Assembly (NCBI GenBank): GCA_017935365.1 | Contig: JAGBHT010000043.1 | Span: forward strand, 1 to 56,019 | Source of the DNA: Ruminiclostridium sp. | GTDB lineage: Bacteria > Bacillota > Clostridia > Oscillospirales > Ruminococcaceae | Direction of reading: 5' to 3' | Length of the DNA: 56,019 nucleotides | Shown: in pieces, positions 16,931 to 25,709 of the stretch | Layout: each line of letters opens with the position of its first letter | Position numbering within the stretch: position 1 is the stretch's first letter | Notes under the pieces: model-generated | What the model saw: the letters and a program-made list of their open reading frames with translations, nothing else | What the model was told of the DNA's origin: nothing | The model's database searches: none | Position numbers and translations under genes: made by a program

Positions 16931-17983
16931 ATGAGCAAGAAAAAAGTTAAAGTAGGAAATCTTACTCTCGGTGGAGAGCATATATATATACAGTCGATGC
17001 TGAATATTCCTGCGGATGATGTAGAGGGTAACGTAAAACAGGCTGTCGAGCTTGAAAAGGCAGGTTGCGAGATAATACGCACGGCAGTGCCTACAGTCAG
17101 AAACGCAGAGCTTATTTATGCGCTTAAGAATGCAGTGAATATCCCTGTTGTTGCGGACATTCATTTTGATTATAAAATAGCGCTTGAATGTGCGGCGGCA
17201 GGGGTTGACAAGATAAGAATAAATCCCGGAAATATAGGCGACAAGGACAGTGTAAAGGCGGTAGCGGACGCTTGCCGTAACCGCAATATCCCAATAAGAA
17301 TCGGTGTGAACAGCGGTTCTGTCGAGCGTGAATTGCTTGCAAAGTATGGCGGACCGACTGCACAGGCGCTTGCCGAGAGCGCGTCACGCCATGTTGAAAT
17401 GCTCCGTGAATATGATTTTGACGATATAGTGCTTTCGGTAAAATCGTCCGATGTAAAGCTGATGACCGAAAGCTACAGACTGATACACGAAATGTACGAT
17501 TATCCTCTGCACCTCGGCGTTACCGAGGCAGGTACTACTCGCATGGGAATAATCAAGTCGGCGGCAGGTATAGGATCGCTTCTGCTTGACGGTATAGGCG
17601 ACACTATAAGAGTATCGCTGACAGCCGACCCTGTCGAAGAGATCTATGCCGCTAAGGATATACTGAAATCTGTCGGAATAGGCGGCGGTGTACAGATAGT
17701 TTCCTGCCCGACCTGCGGCAGAACGGGAATTAATCTTATATCAATAGCAAAGCAGGTTGAAGAACGTACAAGAGATATAACCGCAGATATAAAGATCGCT
17801 GTAATGGGCTGTGTTGTAAACGGTCCGGGAGAAGCAAGAGAAGCCGATATCGGCATTGCCGGTGCAAAGGGCGAGGGAATAATTTTCAAAAAGGGCAAGG
17901 TTATACGCAGAGTGCCCGAAAGTAAGCTTGTCGATGAGCTTATGTGTGAGATTGGCAAATTAGTAAGCGATAAAGAGAACTGA
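16931..17983 (+). CDS. ispG: 4-hydroxy-3-methylbut-2-enyl diphosphate synthase (IspG/GcpE)
   Basis: Fe-S enzyme of 350 residues for the penultimate step of the DXP pathway, producing HMBPP with reductant from flavodoxin or ferredoxin. The TIM-barrel N-terminal part includes VADIHFDYKIALECA and KIRINPGNIG. The C-terminal cluster-binding cysteines lie in CPTCGRTGIN and MGCVVNGPGEAREADIG. The ATG follows the rseP stop by one base, so translation is tightly coupled. Length and neighbours are typical. Confidence 0.97.
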   Translation: MSKKKVKVGNLTLGGEHIYIQSMLNIPADDVEGNVKQAVELEKAGCEIIRTAVPTVRNAELIYALKNAVNIPVVADIHFDYKIALECAAAGVDKIRINPGNIGDKDSVKAVADACRNRNIPIRIGVNSGSVERELLAKYGGPTAQALAESASRHVEMLREYDFDDIVLSVKSSDVKLMTESYRLIHEMYDYPLHLGVTEAGTTRMGIIKSAAGIGSLLLDGIGDTIRVSLTADPVEEIYAAKDILKSVGIGGGVQIVSCPTCGRTGINLISIAKQVEERTRDITADIKIAVMGCVVNGPGEAREADIGIAGAKGEGIIFKKGKVIRRVPESKLVDELMCEIGKLVSDKEN

Positions 17984-17999
17984 TAAGGAACGTGAAATA

Positions 18000-20900
18000 A
18001 TGGCAGCCATTTTAAAAGAACTTCTGAATAAGGTTGAAATGCCTCAGCAGACAGCAGACGCAAAACTTCTGTCGATACTGTGCGATGAAACGGATAAGAG
18101 TATGATACTCCAGCTTGAAGCCGATGAACTGATACCTTACAGTGTGCTTGCCGAAACAGGCAATGCGATAAAAAAGTATCTGGGTGTGCCGTCGGTAAGA
18201 ATTTACCCGAAATATGCACCGGAACTTTTCAACCCGTCGTATCTCTATGACATTATTCAGATACTGAAGCCGTCGCACGGCGTAATTAACGGCTATATGG
18301 ACGATTCGGAGATAAGCGACGATGGTGATACATTCGAGTTTACGCTTATGCACGGCGGAATCGACCTTTTATACAGCGAAAAGATAGACAAGGAAATAGA
18401 AAAGTTCACAAAGGGCGTATTCGAAAAGAGCGTCACGGTAAAATTCAGTGAGAATGCGACAGTCGGTTATGCCGATCTTGATGAAAGATATTACGAGGAG
18501 CTTGCCGCACAGCCTCTTCCCGACTTTGAAGAAATAGACAGAAAAGCGGCAGAGCGTGCCAGTGAGAGCAAAAGCTCAAGGGGAAAGAAATCAAGACCCG
18601 AGCCGAGAAAGCGTCCCGGAAAGATAACGCTTACATATCTTGAAGATAAACTGAACCCGGACGGACTTTTATATCTCGGTAATGAGATAACTGAAGCTCC
18701 GCAGTCGCTGAAATCGCTCAGCGAAGAGAGCGACAGCGTTACCGTATGGGGCGAGCTTACCGAAGTTGAGCATAAGGAAACACGAAACGGTGTATATACG
18801 ATAATCACGGCGGCACTGTGTGACGATACGGGAAGAGTGCCTGTAAAGCTGTTTGCCAAGGCTGAAATAATAGATGATTATTCTTTCCTTGAAGACGGCG
18901 CAGTGTTTGTTATGCAGGGAAGCTATAAGCTTGATACTTTTGCAAACGAGATGCAGTTCAACCCGACAGATATAATGCAGGTATCGCTCCGTGACGACTA
19001 CACGATGAAAACGCCTGCACCGAAGCCCTCTTCACAGGGCGGAAATGCGCCTGCCGCTCCGGCTATGACAAAGGCTAATGTATTTGCAGAGCCGGAGGAA
19101 ATGGAACTGATGTTTGAAACGACCCATTTCGGAAGCAAGGCAAAGCTTGTAATGGGCAAGCCGATAAACGACCCGCCCGTTGAAATGGCAAGCGTAATGA
19201 CGGAGCGTGACAACGTTACCGTATGGGGCGAAATTTTCAACGTTGAAAAGAAAGAAACCAAGAGCGGCAAGTCCACGATAATCACAGCCGCTTTCAGCGA
19301 CAGAACTTCATCTATGATAATGAAGCTGTTTGTATATAACACTAAGCTTGACAGCTACAGCTTTGTTCAGAACGGTACAAAGATACTTGCGAACGGCAGT
19401 TATAAGATGGATGACTTCCTGCACTATAACTGTTTTACTCCGCAGTCGGTGATGCTTGTTGATGTAAAATCAAAGCAGGATAACGCTCCCGAAAAGAGAG
19501 TAGAACTGCACATGCATACAAATATGTCGGATATGGACGCTGTTACCGCTCCGTCGGTGCTTGTAAAGCAGGCTCATGCATGGGGTCATAAGGCGGTAGC
19601 TATAACCGACCACGGCAACGCTCAGGCATACCCCGAGGCGATGAACACCGTTGAGAAGATAAACAAGGAAGATCCCGACTTCAAGGTCATATACGGACTT
19701 GAAGCGTACTTTGTAAATGACGGAAATGCAGTTGTTGACGGGTGTGACAATGTAAAAATCGAGGACGATATTGTCGTATTCGATATAGAAACAACGGGAC
19801 TTCATCCTGCAAGCGAGCGTATAACCGAAATCGGTGCGGTAAAACTGCGCAATATGGAGATAGTTGACCGTTTCTCAACATTTGTAAACCCGATGATGCC
19901 GATACCGTCAAATATCACGGAGCTTACCGGTATAACGGATGATATGGTGGCTGACGCTCCGACAGAAGATGTTGCGGTCACCGACTTTATGCTATTCTGC
20001 GGTAATGCACCCGTATGCGCCCATAACGCAAAGTTTGACGTTTCGTTTATCAGAAGCGCCGCCGCAAGAATGGAGAAGAGTTTTGATAATCCTGTAGTTG
20101 ATACGCTGAGCATAGCAAAGGCGGCGCTCAAGGGTATCAAGAACTATAAGCTTGACACTATAGCAAAATATTTCAAGCTAGGTGACTTTGACCATCACAG
20201 AGCGGTTGCCGACGCAGAAATGCTGTGTATGATATATATGCATATAGTAAACGACACCAGAAAGACCGCAAAGCTTGAATATATAGGCGATTTCAACTCA
20301 GCGTTTGGAAGCGTTGATATAAAGAAGTTACCCACATATCACCAGATAATTCTTGTAAAGAACAAGGTCGGACTTAAAAATCTGTACAGACTTATTTCCG
20401 CATCAAACCTTGATTATTTCTATAAAAAGCCTAGAATACCGAAATCTCTCCTGTCGCAGTACAGAGAGGGACTGATAATAGGCAGCGCGTGTGAAGCGGG
20501 CGAGCTTTTCAGGGCAATACTCGAAAAGGAATCACAGGAGAAGATAGAAGAAATAGCGTCATTCTATGACTATCTTGAAATACAGCCTATCGGCAACAAT
20601 ATGTTCCTATTGAGAAACGGCAAGGTAAACAGTGAAGAGGATCTGAGAGATCTTAACCGCGCGATAGTAGAGCTTGGCGACAGGCTCGGAAAGCCGGTAG
20701 TCGCTACCTGTGACGTGCATTTCAAAGATCTGGAGGACGCTGTATTCCGTGAGGTATTGCAGGCAGGACAGGGCTATGAGGACTTTGCAAATCAGCCTCC
20801 GCTTTATTTCAGAACTACCGAGGAAATGCTTGAAGAATTTGCTTATCTCGGTGAGGAAAAGGCAAAGGAAGTCGTTATCACAAATACCAACAAGATTGCC

Positions 20901-22817
20901 GATATGGTTGAAGTTGTACGTCCTATCCCGACAGGTACATATCCTCCTCATATTGACGGCGCGGACGAAGAGTTACAGCAGCTTTGCTGGAACAGAGCAC
21001 ATGCGTGGTACGGTGACGATCTGCCCGAAACTGTTGAAAAGCGACTGAAAAAAGAGCTTGATTCGATCATAAAACACGGATTTGCCGTACTTTATATGAT
21101 CGCGCAGAAACTCGTTGCGTTCTCGGAAAAGAACGGATATCTGGTAGGTTCACGAGGATCGGTAGGTTCATCGGTAGTTGCCATAATGGCAGGTATTTCA
21201 GAGGTAAACCCCTTGCCTCCGCACTACAGATGTCCGAAGTGCCGTCACAATGAATTTATCCTTGACGGCTCTTACGGCTCAGGTTTTGACTTGCCGCCCA
21301 AAAAGTGCCCCAACTGCGATATAGAAATGATCCGTGACGGTCACGATATACCGTTTGAAACGTTCCTCGGATTTGACGGCGATAAGTCGCCCGATATCGA
21401 CCTTAACTTCTCAGGTGAAGTACAGGGCAAGGTACACAGATACACAGAAGAGCTGTTCGGTAAGGATCACGTTTTCAAGGCGGGTACTATCTCAGCCGTT
21501 CAGGAAAAGACAGCAGAGGGCTTTGTACGCAAGTGGCTTGAAAAGAAGGGTATGACGGCAAATCCTGCCGAAATATCACGTCTTGCGGCAGGCTGTACTG
21601 GCGTCAAGAGAACGACATCTCAGCATCCCGGCGGAATGGTCGTTGTACCGAGCGAATATGAAGTTTATGACTTCACGGCGGTTCAGCACCCGGCAGACAA
21701 GACGGAGAGCGACATGATAACAACGCACTTCGACTTCCACGCACTGCACGATACTATCCTTAAGCTTGACGAACTCGGACACGATGTTCCGACGCTGTAT
21801 AAGCACCTTGAGGATATGACCGGCATAAAGATAGCGGACGTTCCGACAAGCGACCCCAAGGTCATGGAGCTGTTCACATCGACAGAGCCGCTCGGCATAA
21901 AGGAAGAGGATCTCGGCGTATCAAGCGGTACATACGGTATCCCCGAATTCGGTACTCCGTTCACATTACAGATGCTGAAAGACGCACAGCCCAAGAAGTT
22001 CTCCGACCTGTTGCAGATATCCGGTCTGTCGCACGGTACGGACGTATGGCTCGGAAACGCACAGGAGCTTATCTCAAACGGAACGTGTACGATTTCTGAG
22101 GTTATCGGATGCCGTGACGATATTATGGTATATCTTATGCACCAGGGACTTGAACCGAAGCTTGCGTTCAAGATAATGGAGATAACCCGTAAGGGTAACG
22201 CAAAGAAGCTGTTTGATGAGAATATATACAAGGCTTTTGAAGAAAACAATGTACCGCAGTGGTATATCGAAAGCTGTAAGAAGATAAAGTACATGTTCCC
22301 TAAGGCGCACGCCGCCGCTTATGTAACCGGTGCGGTAAAGCTGTGCTGGTTCAAGGTCTATTATCCGTCGGAATTTTACTCTGCGGTACTTACAAAGCAC
22401 ACCGAAAATATAGATGTAAAGACGGTTCTCGGCGGTAAGGACAGTGTAAGAAACAAAATTCAGCTTATCCAGTCAAATCCGGACGCAACGGCAAAAGACA
22501 AGGGTATGCTTGACGCACTCCTGCTGATATATGAAATGATGCTCAGGGGCATAACGTTCCTGCCTGTTGACTATAAGAAGTCGAGGGCGACAACGTATGC
22601 TATTGAGGACGGAAACCTCCGTTTGCCGTTCCTGGCGGTCGAGGGTTGCGGTGAAAACGCCGCAATAAAGCTCAAAGAGGTTATCGACAAGGGTGATTTC
22701 ATCTGTCTTGAGGATATCCAGGCACAGTCGGGTATCAACAGCACCGTACTCGGTAAGCTGTATGATATGAATGTGTTCGGCGATCTTCCGCAGTCGGCAC
22801 AGATATCGTTCTTCTAA
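18000..22817 (+). CDS. polC: DNA polymerase III PolC-type, with two OB-fold modules
   Basis: Replicative polymerase of 1605 residues. In order: an N-terminal domain (about 1-215); an OB-fold module (about 222-333); a second OB-fold module (about 382-490); a PHP domain beginning at VELHMHTNMSDMD near 499 and split by a DnaQ-type 3'-5' exonuclease (VVFDIETTGL near 590 to about 765); then the polymerase core with GSRGSVGSSV, zinc-binding cysteines (CPKC, CPNC) and the catalytic PDIDLNFSG. Typical PolC is about 1430-1470 residues with one OB fold; the excess length is explained by the repeated module. Both copies begin with the pattern LxxGxxIxxxP and share VTVWGE. It is the last gene of the hom-polC run. 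Confidence 0.96.
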   Translation: MAAILKELLNKVEMPQQTADAKLLSILCDETDKSMILQLEADELIPYSVLAETGNAIKKYLGVPSVRIYPKYAPELFNPSYLYDIIQILKPSHGVINGYMDDSEISDDGDTFEFTLMHGGIDLLYSEKIDKEIEKFTKGVFEKSVTVKFSENATVGYADLDERYYEELAAQPLPDFEEIDRKAAERASESKSSRGKKSRPEPRKRPGKITLTYLEDKLNPDGLLYLGNEITEAPQSLKSLSEESDSVTVWGELTEVEHKETRNGVYTIITAALCDDTGRVPVKLFAKAEIIDDYSFLEDGAVFVMQGSYKLDTFANEMQFNPTDIMQVSLRDDYTMKTPAPKPSSQGGNAPAAPAMTKANVFAEPEEMELMFETTHFGSKAKLVMGKPINDPPVEMASVMTERDNVTVWGEIFNVEKKETKSGKSTIITAAFSDRTSSMIMKLFVYNTKLDSYSFVQNGTKILANGSYKMDDFLHYNCFTPQSVMLVDVKSKQDNAPEKRVELHMHTNMSDMDAVTAPSVLVKQAHAWGHKAVAITDHGNAQAYPEAMNTVEKINKEDPDFKVIYGLEAYFVNDGNAVVDGCDNVKIEDDIVVFDIETTGLHPASERITEIGAVKLRNMEIVDRFSTFVNPMMPIPSNITELTGITDDMVADAPTEDVAVTDFMLFCGNAPVCAHNAKFDVSFIRSAAARMEKSFDNPVVDTLSIAKAALKGIKNYKLDTIAKYFKLGDFDHHRAVADAEMLCMIYMHIVNDTRKTAKLEYIGDFNSAFGSVDIKKLPTYHQIILVKNKVGLKNLYRLISASNLDYFYKKPRIPKSLLSQYREGLIIGSACEAGELFRAILEKESQEKIEEIASFYDYLEIQPIGNNMFLLRNGKVNSEEDLRDLNRAIVELGDRLGKPVVATCDVHFKDLEDAVFREVLQAGQGYEDFANQPPLYFRTTEEMLEEFAYLGEEKAKEVVITNTNKIADMVEVVRPIPTGTYPPHIDGADEELQQLCWNRAHAWYGDDLPETVEKRLKKELDSIIKHGFAVLYMIAQKLVAFSEKNGYLVGSRGSVGSSVVAIMAGISEVNPLPPHYRCPKCRHNEFILDGSYGSGFDLPPKKCPNCDIEMIRDGHDIPFETFLGFDGDKSPDIDLNFSGEVQGKVHRYTEELFGKDHVFKAGTISAVQEKTAEGFVRKWLEKKGMTANPAEISRLAAGCTGVKRTTSQHPGGMVVVPSEYEVYDFTAVQHPADKTESDMITTHFDFHALHDTILKLDELGHDVPTLYKHLEDMTGIKIADVPTSDPKVMELFTSTEPLGIKEEDLGVSSGTYGIPEFGTPFTLQMLKDAQPKKFSDLLQISGLSHGTDVWLGNAQELISNGTCTISEVIGCRDDIMVYLMHQGLEPKLAFKIMEITRKGNAKKLFDENIYKAFEENNVPQWYIESCKKIKYMFPKAHAAAYVTGAVKLCWFKVYYPSEFYSAVLTKHTENIDVKTVLGGKDSVRNKIQLIQSNPDATAKDKGMLDALLLIYEMMLRGITFLPVDYKKSRATTYAIEDGNLRLPFLAVEGCGENAAIKLKEVIDKGDFICLEDIQAQSGINSTVLGKLYDMNVFGDLPQSAQISFF

Positions 22818-23035
22818 GTGGCGAGTCGCCACTGACAATTCCGACCTTGCGGCAATGTGCCGCTTCAAGTTCCGCCTTTTGAGCGGTTTCAGCTATCCGC
22901 AGGATAGCAAAACGGCGGGACGGCAATGTGCTACAGATAATTCCAACCTTTTTAAAGATCGGAGCGGGGCTCAGGTTCGGCTGACGGTCGGGGAACAGGG
23001 ATACATTGTTATTACATAAGCGGAGATGAAAACGA
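22818..23035. repeat. Hairpin array downstream of polC
   Basis: No ORF in these 218 bases. Starting one base after the polC stop there are closely spaced stem-loops: GTGGC/GCCAC (22818-22832, loop GAGTC), GCGGC/GCCGC (22849-22863, loop AATGT), GCTATCC/GGATAGC (22892-22908, loop GCA), the last enclosed by CCGCC/GGCGG (22872-22876, 22914-22918). No hairpin is followed by a good T-run, so it is not a simple terminator. The remainder holds nothing recognisable except the ribosome site for the next gene. Confidence 0.6.
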
Positions 23036-23524
23036 ATGAACAAGCAGGAAGTATACGATTATCTCACAGAGAATAATATAGAATTTGAAGTTACGGAGCA
23101 CAAAGCCGTATATAATATGGCTGAGCTTGAGGATGTTCAGTTTCCATATCCTGAGTTTATAGCGAAAAACTTATTTATCCGTGATGATAAGAAACGCAAC
23201 TATTATCTCATTACCGTAAAAGGTGACAAGAGGGTTGATTTAATGTCGTTCAGGCAAAGTTACGGCACACGTCCGCTGACACTTGCATCGGAAGACGATT
23301 TGTTTGCTATGCTCGGGCTTAAGGCAGGTTCGGTAACACCTCTGGGACTTCTGAACGACAATGAACACAGCGTAAAGCTGTTTATAGACAGCGACTTTTT
23401 CACTGAGCCGTATATTATAGGCGTACATCCGAATGAAAACACCGCTACAGTATGGCTGTCACCTGTTGATCTGGTAAAGATTTTGACAGAGCACGGAGCG
23501 GTTGTTGAAAAAGTAAAGATATAA
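23036..23524 (+). CDS. Prolyl-tRNA editing protein (YbaK/ProX family)
   Basis: A 162-residue single-domain protein of the YbaK/aminoacyl-tRNA deacylase family, closest in layout to PrdX/ProXp proteins that hydrolyse mischarged alanyl-tRNA(Pro). Landmarks are TEHKAVYNMAELE, the conserved lysine in FIAKNLFIRDDKK, YYLITVKGDKRVDL, and GSVTPLGLLND. GGAG lies about ten bases upstream of the ATG. It starts a plus-strand set with an ATC-hydrolase-like gene, a cupin and tmcAL. The exact aminoacyl-tRNA specificity cannot be read from sequence. Confidence 0.85.
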   Translation: MNKQEVYDYLTENNIEFEVTEHKAVYNMAELEDVQFPYPEFIAKNLFIRDDKKRNYYLITVKGDKRVDLMSFRQSYGTRPLTLASEDDLFAMLGLKAGSVTPLGLLNDNEHSVKLFIDSDFFTEPYIIGVHPNENTATVWLSPVDLVKILTEHGAVVEKVKI

Positions 23525-23556
23525 AATGTGTTAATGAAAGGCGATGCAAAGACTAA

Positions 23557-24159
23557 ATGAAGTATTCGTTCAATGCAAAAATTCTCAGTCATTTTTATCA
23601 CAGTGCGGTCAAAGCTGAGCTTGAAAGACGGAATTTTCCGAAAGGTACGGCAAAGAAAATTTTTGATGAACATAAGGCGATAGTTGACCGTGCCAAAGAT
23701 ATCGGTAATTCAAAGCTTCTGAGTTCATACATGATGGGTGCATATTTTATCGCTATGAATCGCAGTACGGGAAAAACGGCAGAGGAGAATTACGAGATAT
23801 TCAAGGACGGATTATGCGCGTCAAAGCTGTTCCACAAGGCAATAGGCGATGTAGACAGCTATCTTGACGAAAAGAAGATGCCCGGTCGCCTTGCGTGGTC
23901 GGAGGACAGCCATAAGAGAAAATACGAAAATGACTGGGTGGTCGATATACTGCCTGCAAACGGTGAATACGACCTCGGTTACGATTATCACGAATGCGGT
24001 ATCTGCAAGCTCTGCAAAGACGAGGGTTGTCCCGAACTAGCCCGGTATCTGTGCCGTATGGACTATGTTCTTGCTGATATCATGAATATGAAGCTTACAA
24101 GAACCAAAACTATAGCTGAGGGCGCAGATATGTGCGACTTCAGATACAGTAGGAAGTAA
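23557..24159 (+). CDS. L-2-amino-thiazoline-4-carboxylic acid hydrolase family protein
   Basis: A 200-residue protein of the Pfam ATC_hydrolase family. The characteristic cysteine-rich C-terminal core is intact: ECGICKLCKDEGCPELA, LCRMDYVLADIMN and TIAEGADMCDF. The N-terminal half is helical and charged. In Pseudomonas the founding enzyme opens the thiazoline ring of ATC on the way to cysteine, but most family members are uncharacterised, so the substrate here is unknown. The ribosome site AAAGGCGA is modest. It is an intact paralogue of the amber-interrupted gene at 1260-1868. Confidence 0.75.
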   Translation: MKYSFNAKILSHFYHSAVKAELERRNFPKGTAKKIFDEHKAIVDRAKDIGNSKLLSSYMMGAYFIAMNRSTGKTAEENYEIFKDGLCASKLFHKAIGDVDSYLDEKKMPGRLAWSEDSHKRKYENDWVVDILPANGEYDLGYDYHECGICKLCKDEGCPELARYLCRMDYVLADIMNMKLTRTKTIAEGADMCDFRYSRK

Positions 24160-24176
24160 TATTAAGGAGTAAATTT

Positions 24177-24500
24177 ATGTACAAGAATATTGAAAAGCAG
24201 ACAAAGCTTGAACTTAAGGATCTGGTTGAATATCAGGACGGACAGGTGGTAAGCAAGACGCTTGTCCAGAACGAACGTGTAAGTATGACGATTTTTTCAT
24301 TCGATAAGGGTGAAGAAATTTCAACCCATGCCGCAGGCGGTGACGCTATGGTAACTGTGCTTGAGGGCAAGGGCAGATTTACGGTAGGCGGTGAAGTGTT
24401 CTGTCTTGAACAGGGTGAAACGCTTATCATGCCTAAGGATATTCCTCACGCTGTTTACGGCGAAGAAAAGTTCAAGATGCAGCTTATTGTATCATTCTGA
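24177..24500 (+). CDS. Small cupin-domain protein
   Basis: Single-domain cupin of 107 residues. The first cupin motif is represented by FDKGEEISTHAAGGDAMVTVLEG, with a metal-ligand-type histidine and glutamate, and the second by LEQGETLIMPKDIPHAVYG with its histidine. AAGGAG precedes the ATG. Such small cupins bind a metal or ligand and may act as isomerases, dioxygenases or sensors; nothing here fixes the activity. It lies 17 bases after the ATC-hydrolase-like gene and is probably co-transcribed. Confidence 0.85.
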   Translation: MYKNIEKQTKLELKDLVEYQDGQVVSKTLVQNERVSMTIFSFDKGEEISTHAAGGDAMVTVLEGKGRFTVGGEVFCLEQGETLIMPKDIPHAVYGEEKFKMQLIVSF

Positions 24501-24542
24501 TAAAATCGTTATTCAAAGCTGAAAGATAATTGAGGGCGAAAT

Positions 24543-25700
24543 ATGAAAACAGCGGCAATCATATGCGAATACAATCCGTTTCACAACGGGCATAAATATC
24601 ATATTGAGCAGACGAGAATACAGCACGGTGCAACGCATATTGTATGCGTTATGAGCGGCAATTTCACTCAGCGCGGCGATGTTGCGCTTGCCGATAAATA
24701 TGCGAGAGCGAGAGCCGCGCTTATGGGCGGTGTCGATCTGGTGGTCGAACTGCCCACGCCGTTTGCGCTTTCGAGTGCAGAGCATTTTGCTATGGGAGCG
24801 TGCCGTATAGCCGATGCGCTTGGCTGTGTGGATATGCTGAGTTTCGGCAGTGAATGCGGTGATGTTTCCGTTCTTGAAGAGGCGGCAGGCGCTGTTGACT
24901 ATGCGGTGCAGACCGATGAATTTTTCAGCCTTATGAGAAAAGGCACGTCATACCCTGCGGCGCTGAAGCAGGTCGTGGAGCAGAATTACACTCCGGATGT
25001 CGTGGCAACGCTCACAGAGCCGAACAACACGCTTGCAGTCGAATATATCCGTGCGCTTGATAAGCTCGGCGGTATGATAAAGCCTGTTACGGTAATGCGG
25101 AGCGGTGCGGCGCACGACAGCGAAGAGGGCAGTGACACGGTGATAAGCGCGTCAAAGCTCAGAAAAATGCTCGGCGCGGGCGAGGATGTCAGCGCCTATA
25201 CAGATTACACGGAATATGAGAATTTTGCTCATATCGAAAATATCGAAACGGCGATCCTCGCAAAGCTCCGCACTATGTCCAAGTCGGAATTTGAGAGGTT
25301 ACCCAACGGTACGGGCGGTATGGACAGCAGAATATACAAGGCGGTACGTACCGCGGTATCATTACCGCAATTACTGCTTATGATAAAGTCGAAGAATTTC
25401 ACAATGGCAAGAATACGCAGACTTGTGCTGTGTGCATTCCTCGGCATAACGGGAAACGACCTTAAAAATCCGCCGGCGTATGTCAGAATACTCGGAATGA
25501 ATAGCCGCGGTAAGGAAATTCTTGCGGCGGGCGAACATAAACTGCCTGTTGATACATCGCTTTCCGCACTTGCGAAAACAAGCCCGGAGGCGGAGCATTT
25601 TGCAAGGCTTGAAGAAAGGGCAGGAAACCTCTATGCGCTGGCACTTGATAAAAAACAGCCGTGCGGCACAGAGTTTACCTCAAAGCCCGTTATTATATAA
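24543..25700 (+). CDS. tmcAL: tRNA(Met) cytidine acetate ligase
   Basis: A 385-residue nucleotidyltransferase-like enzyme (YlbM family). TmcAL uses acetate and ATP to form N4-acetylcytidine at the wobble position of elongator tRNA(Met). The N-terminal nucleotidyltransferase motif IICEYNPFHNGHKYHIEQ (HxGH type), the motif MSGNFTQRGDVALADKYARA, and SASKLRKML are present. A GAGGG ribosome site precedes the ATG. Length and motif order match the Bacillus protein. It lies ten bases upstream of the murL-like gene. Confidence 0.93.
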   Translation: MKTAAIICEYNPFHNGHKYHIEQTRIQHGATHIVCVMSGNFTQRGDVALADKYARARAALMGGVDLVVELPTPFALSSAEHFAMGACRIADALGCVDMLSFGSECGDVSVLEEAAGAVDYAVQTDEFFSLMRKGTSYPAALKQVVEQNYTPDVVATLTEPNNTLAVEYIRALDKLGGMIKPVTVMRSGAAHDSEEGSDTVISASKLRKMLGAGEDVSAYTDYTEYENFAHIENIETAILAKLRTMSKSEFERLPNGTGGMDSRIYKAVRTAVSLPQLLLMIKSKNFTMARIRRLVLCAFLGITGNDLKNPPAYVRILGMNSRGKEILAAGEHKLPVDTSLSALAKTSPEAEHFARLEERAGNLYALALDKKQPCGTEFTSKPVII

Positions 25701-25709
25701 GGAGGAAAT

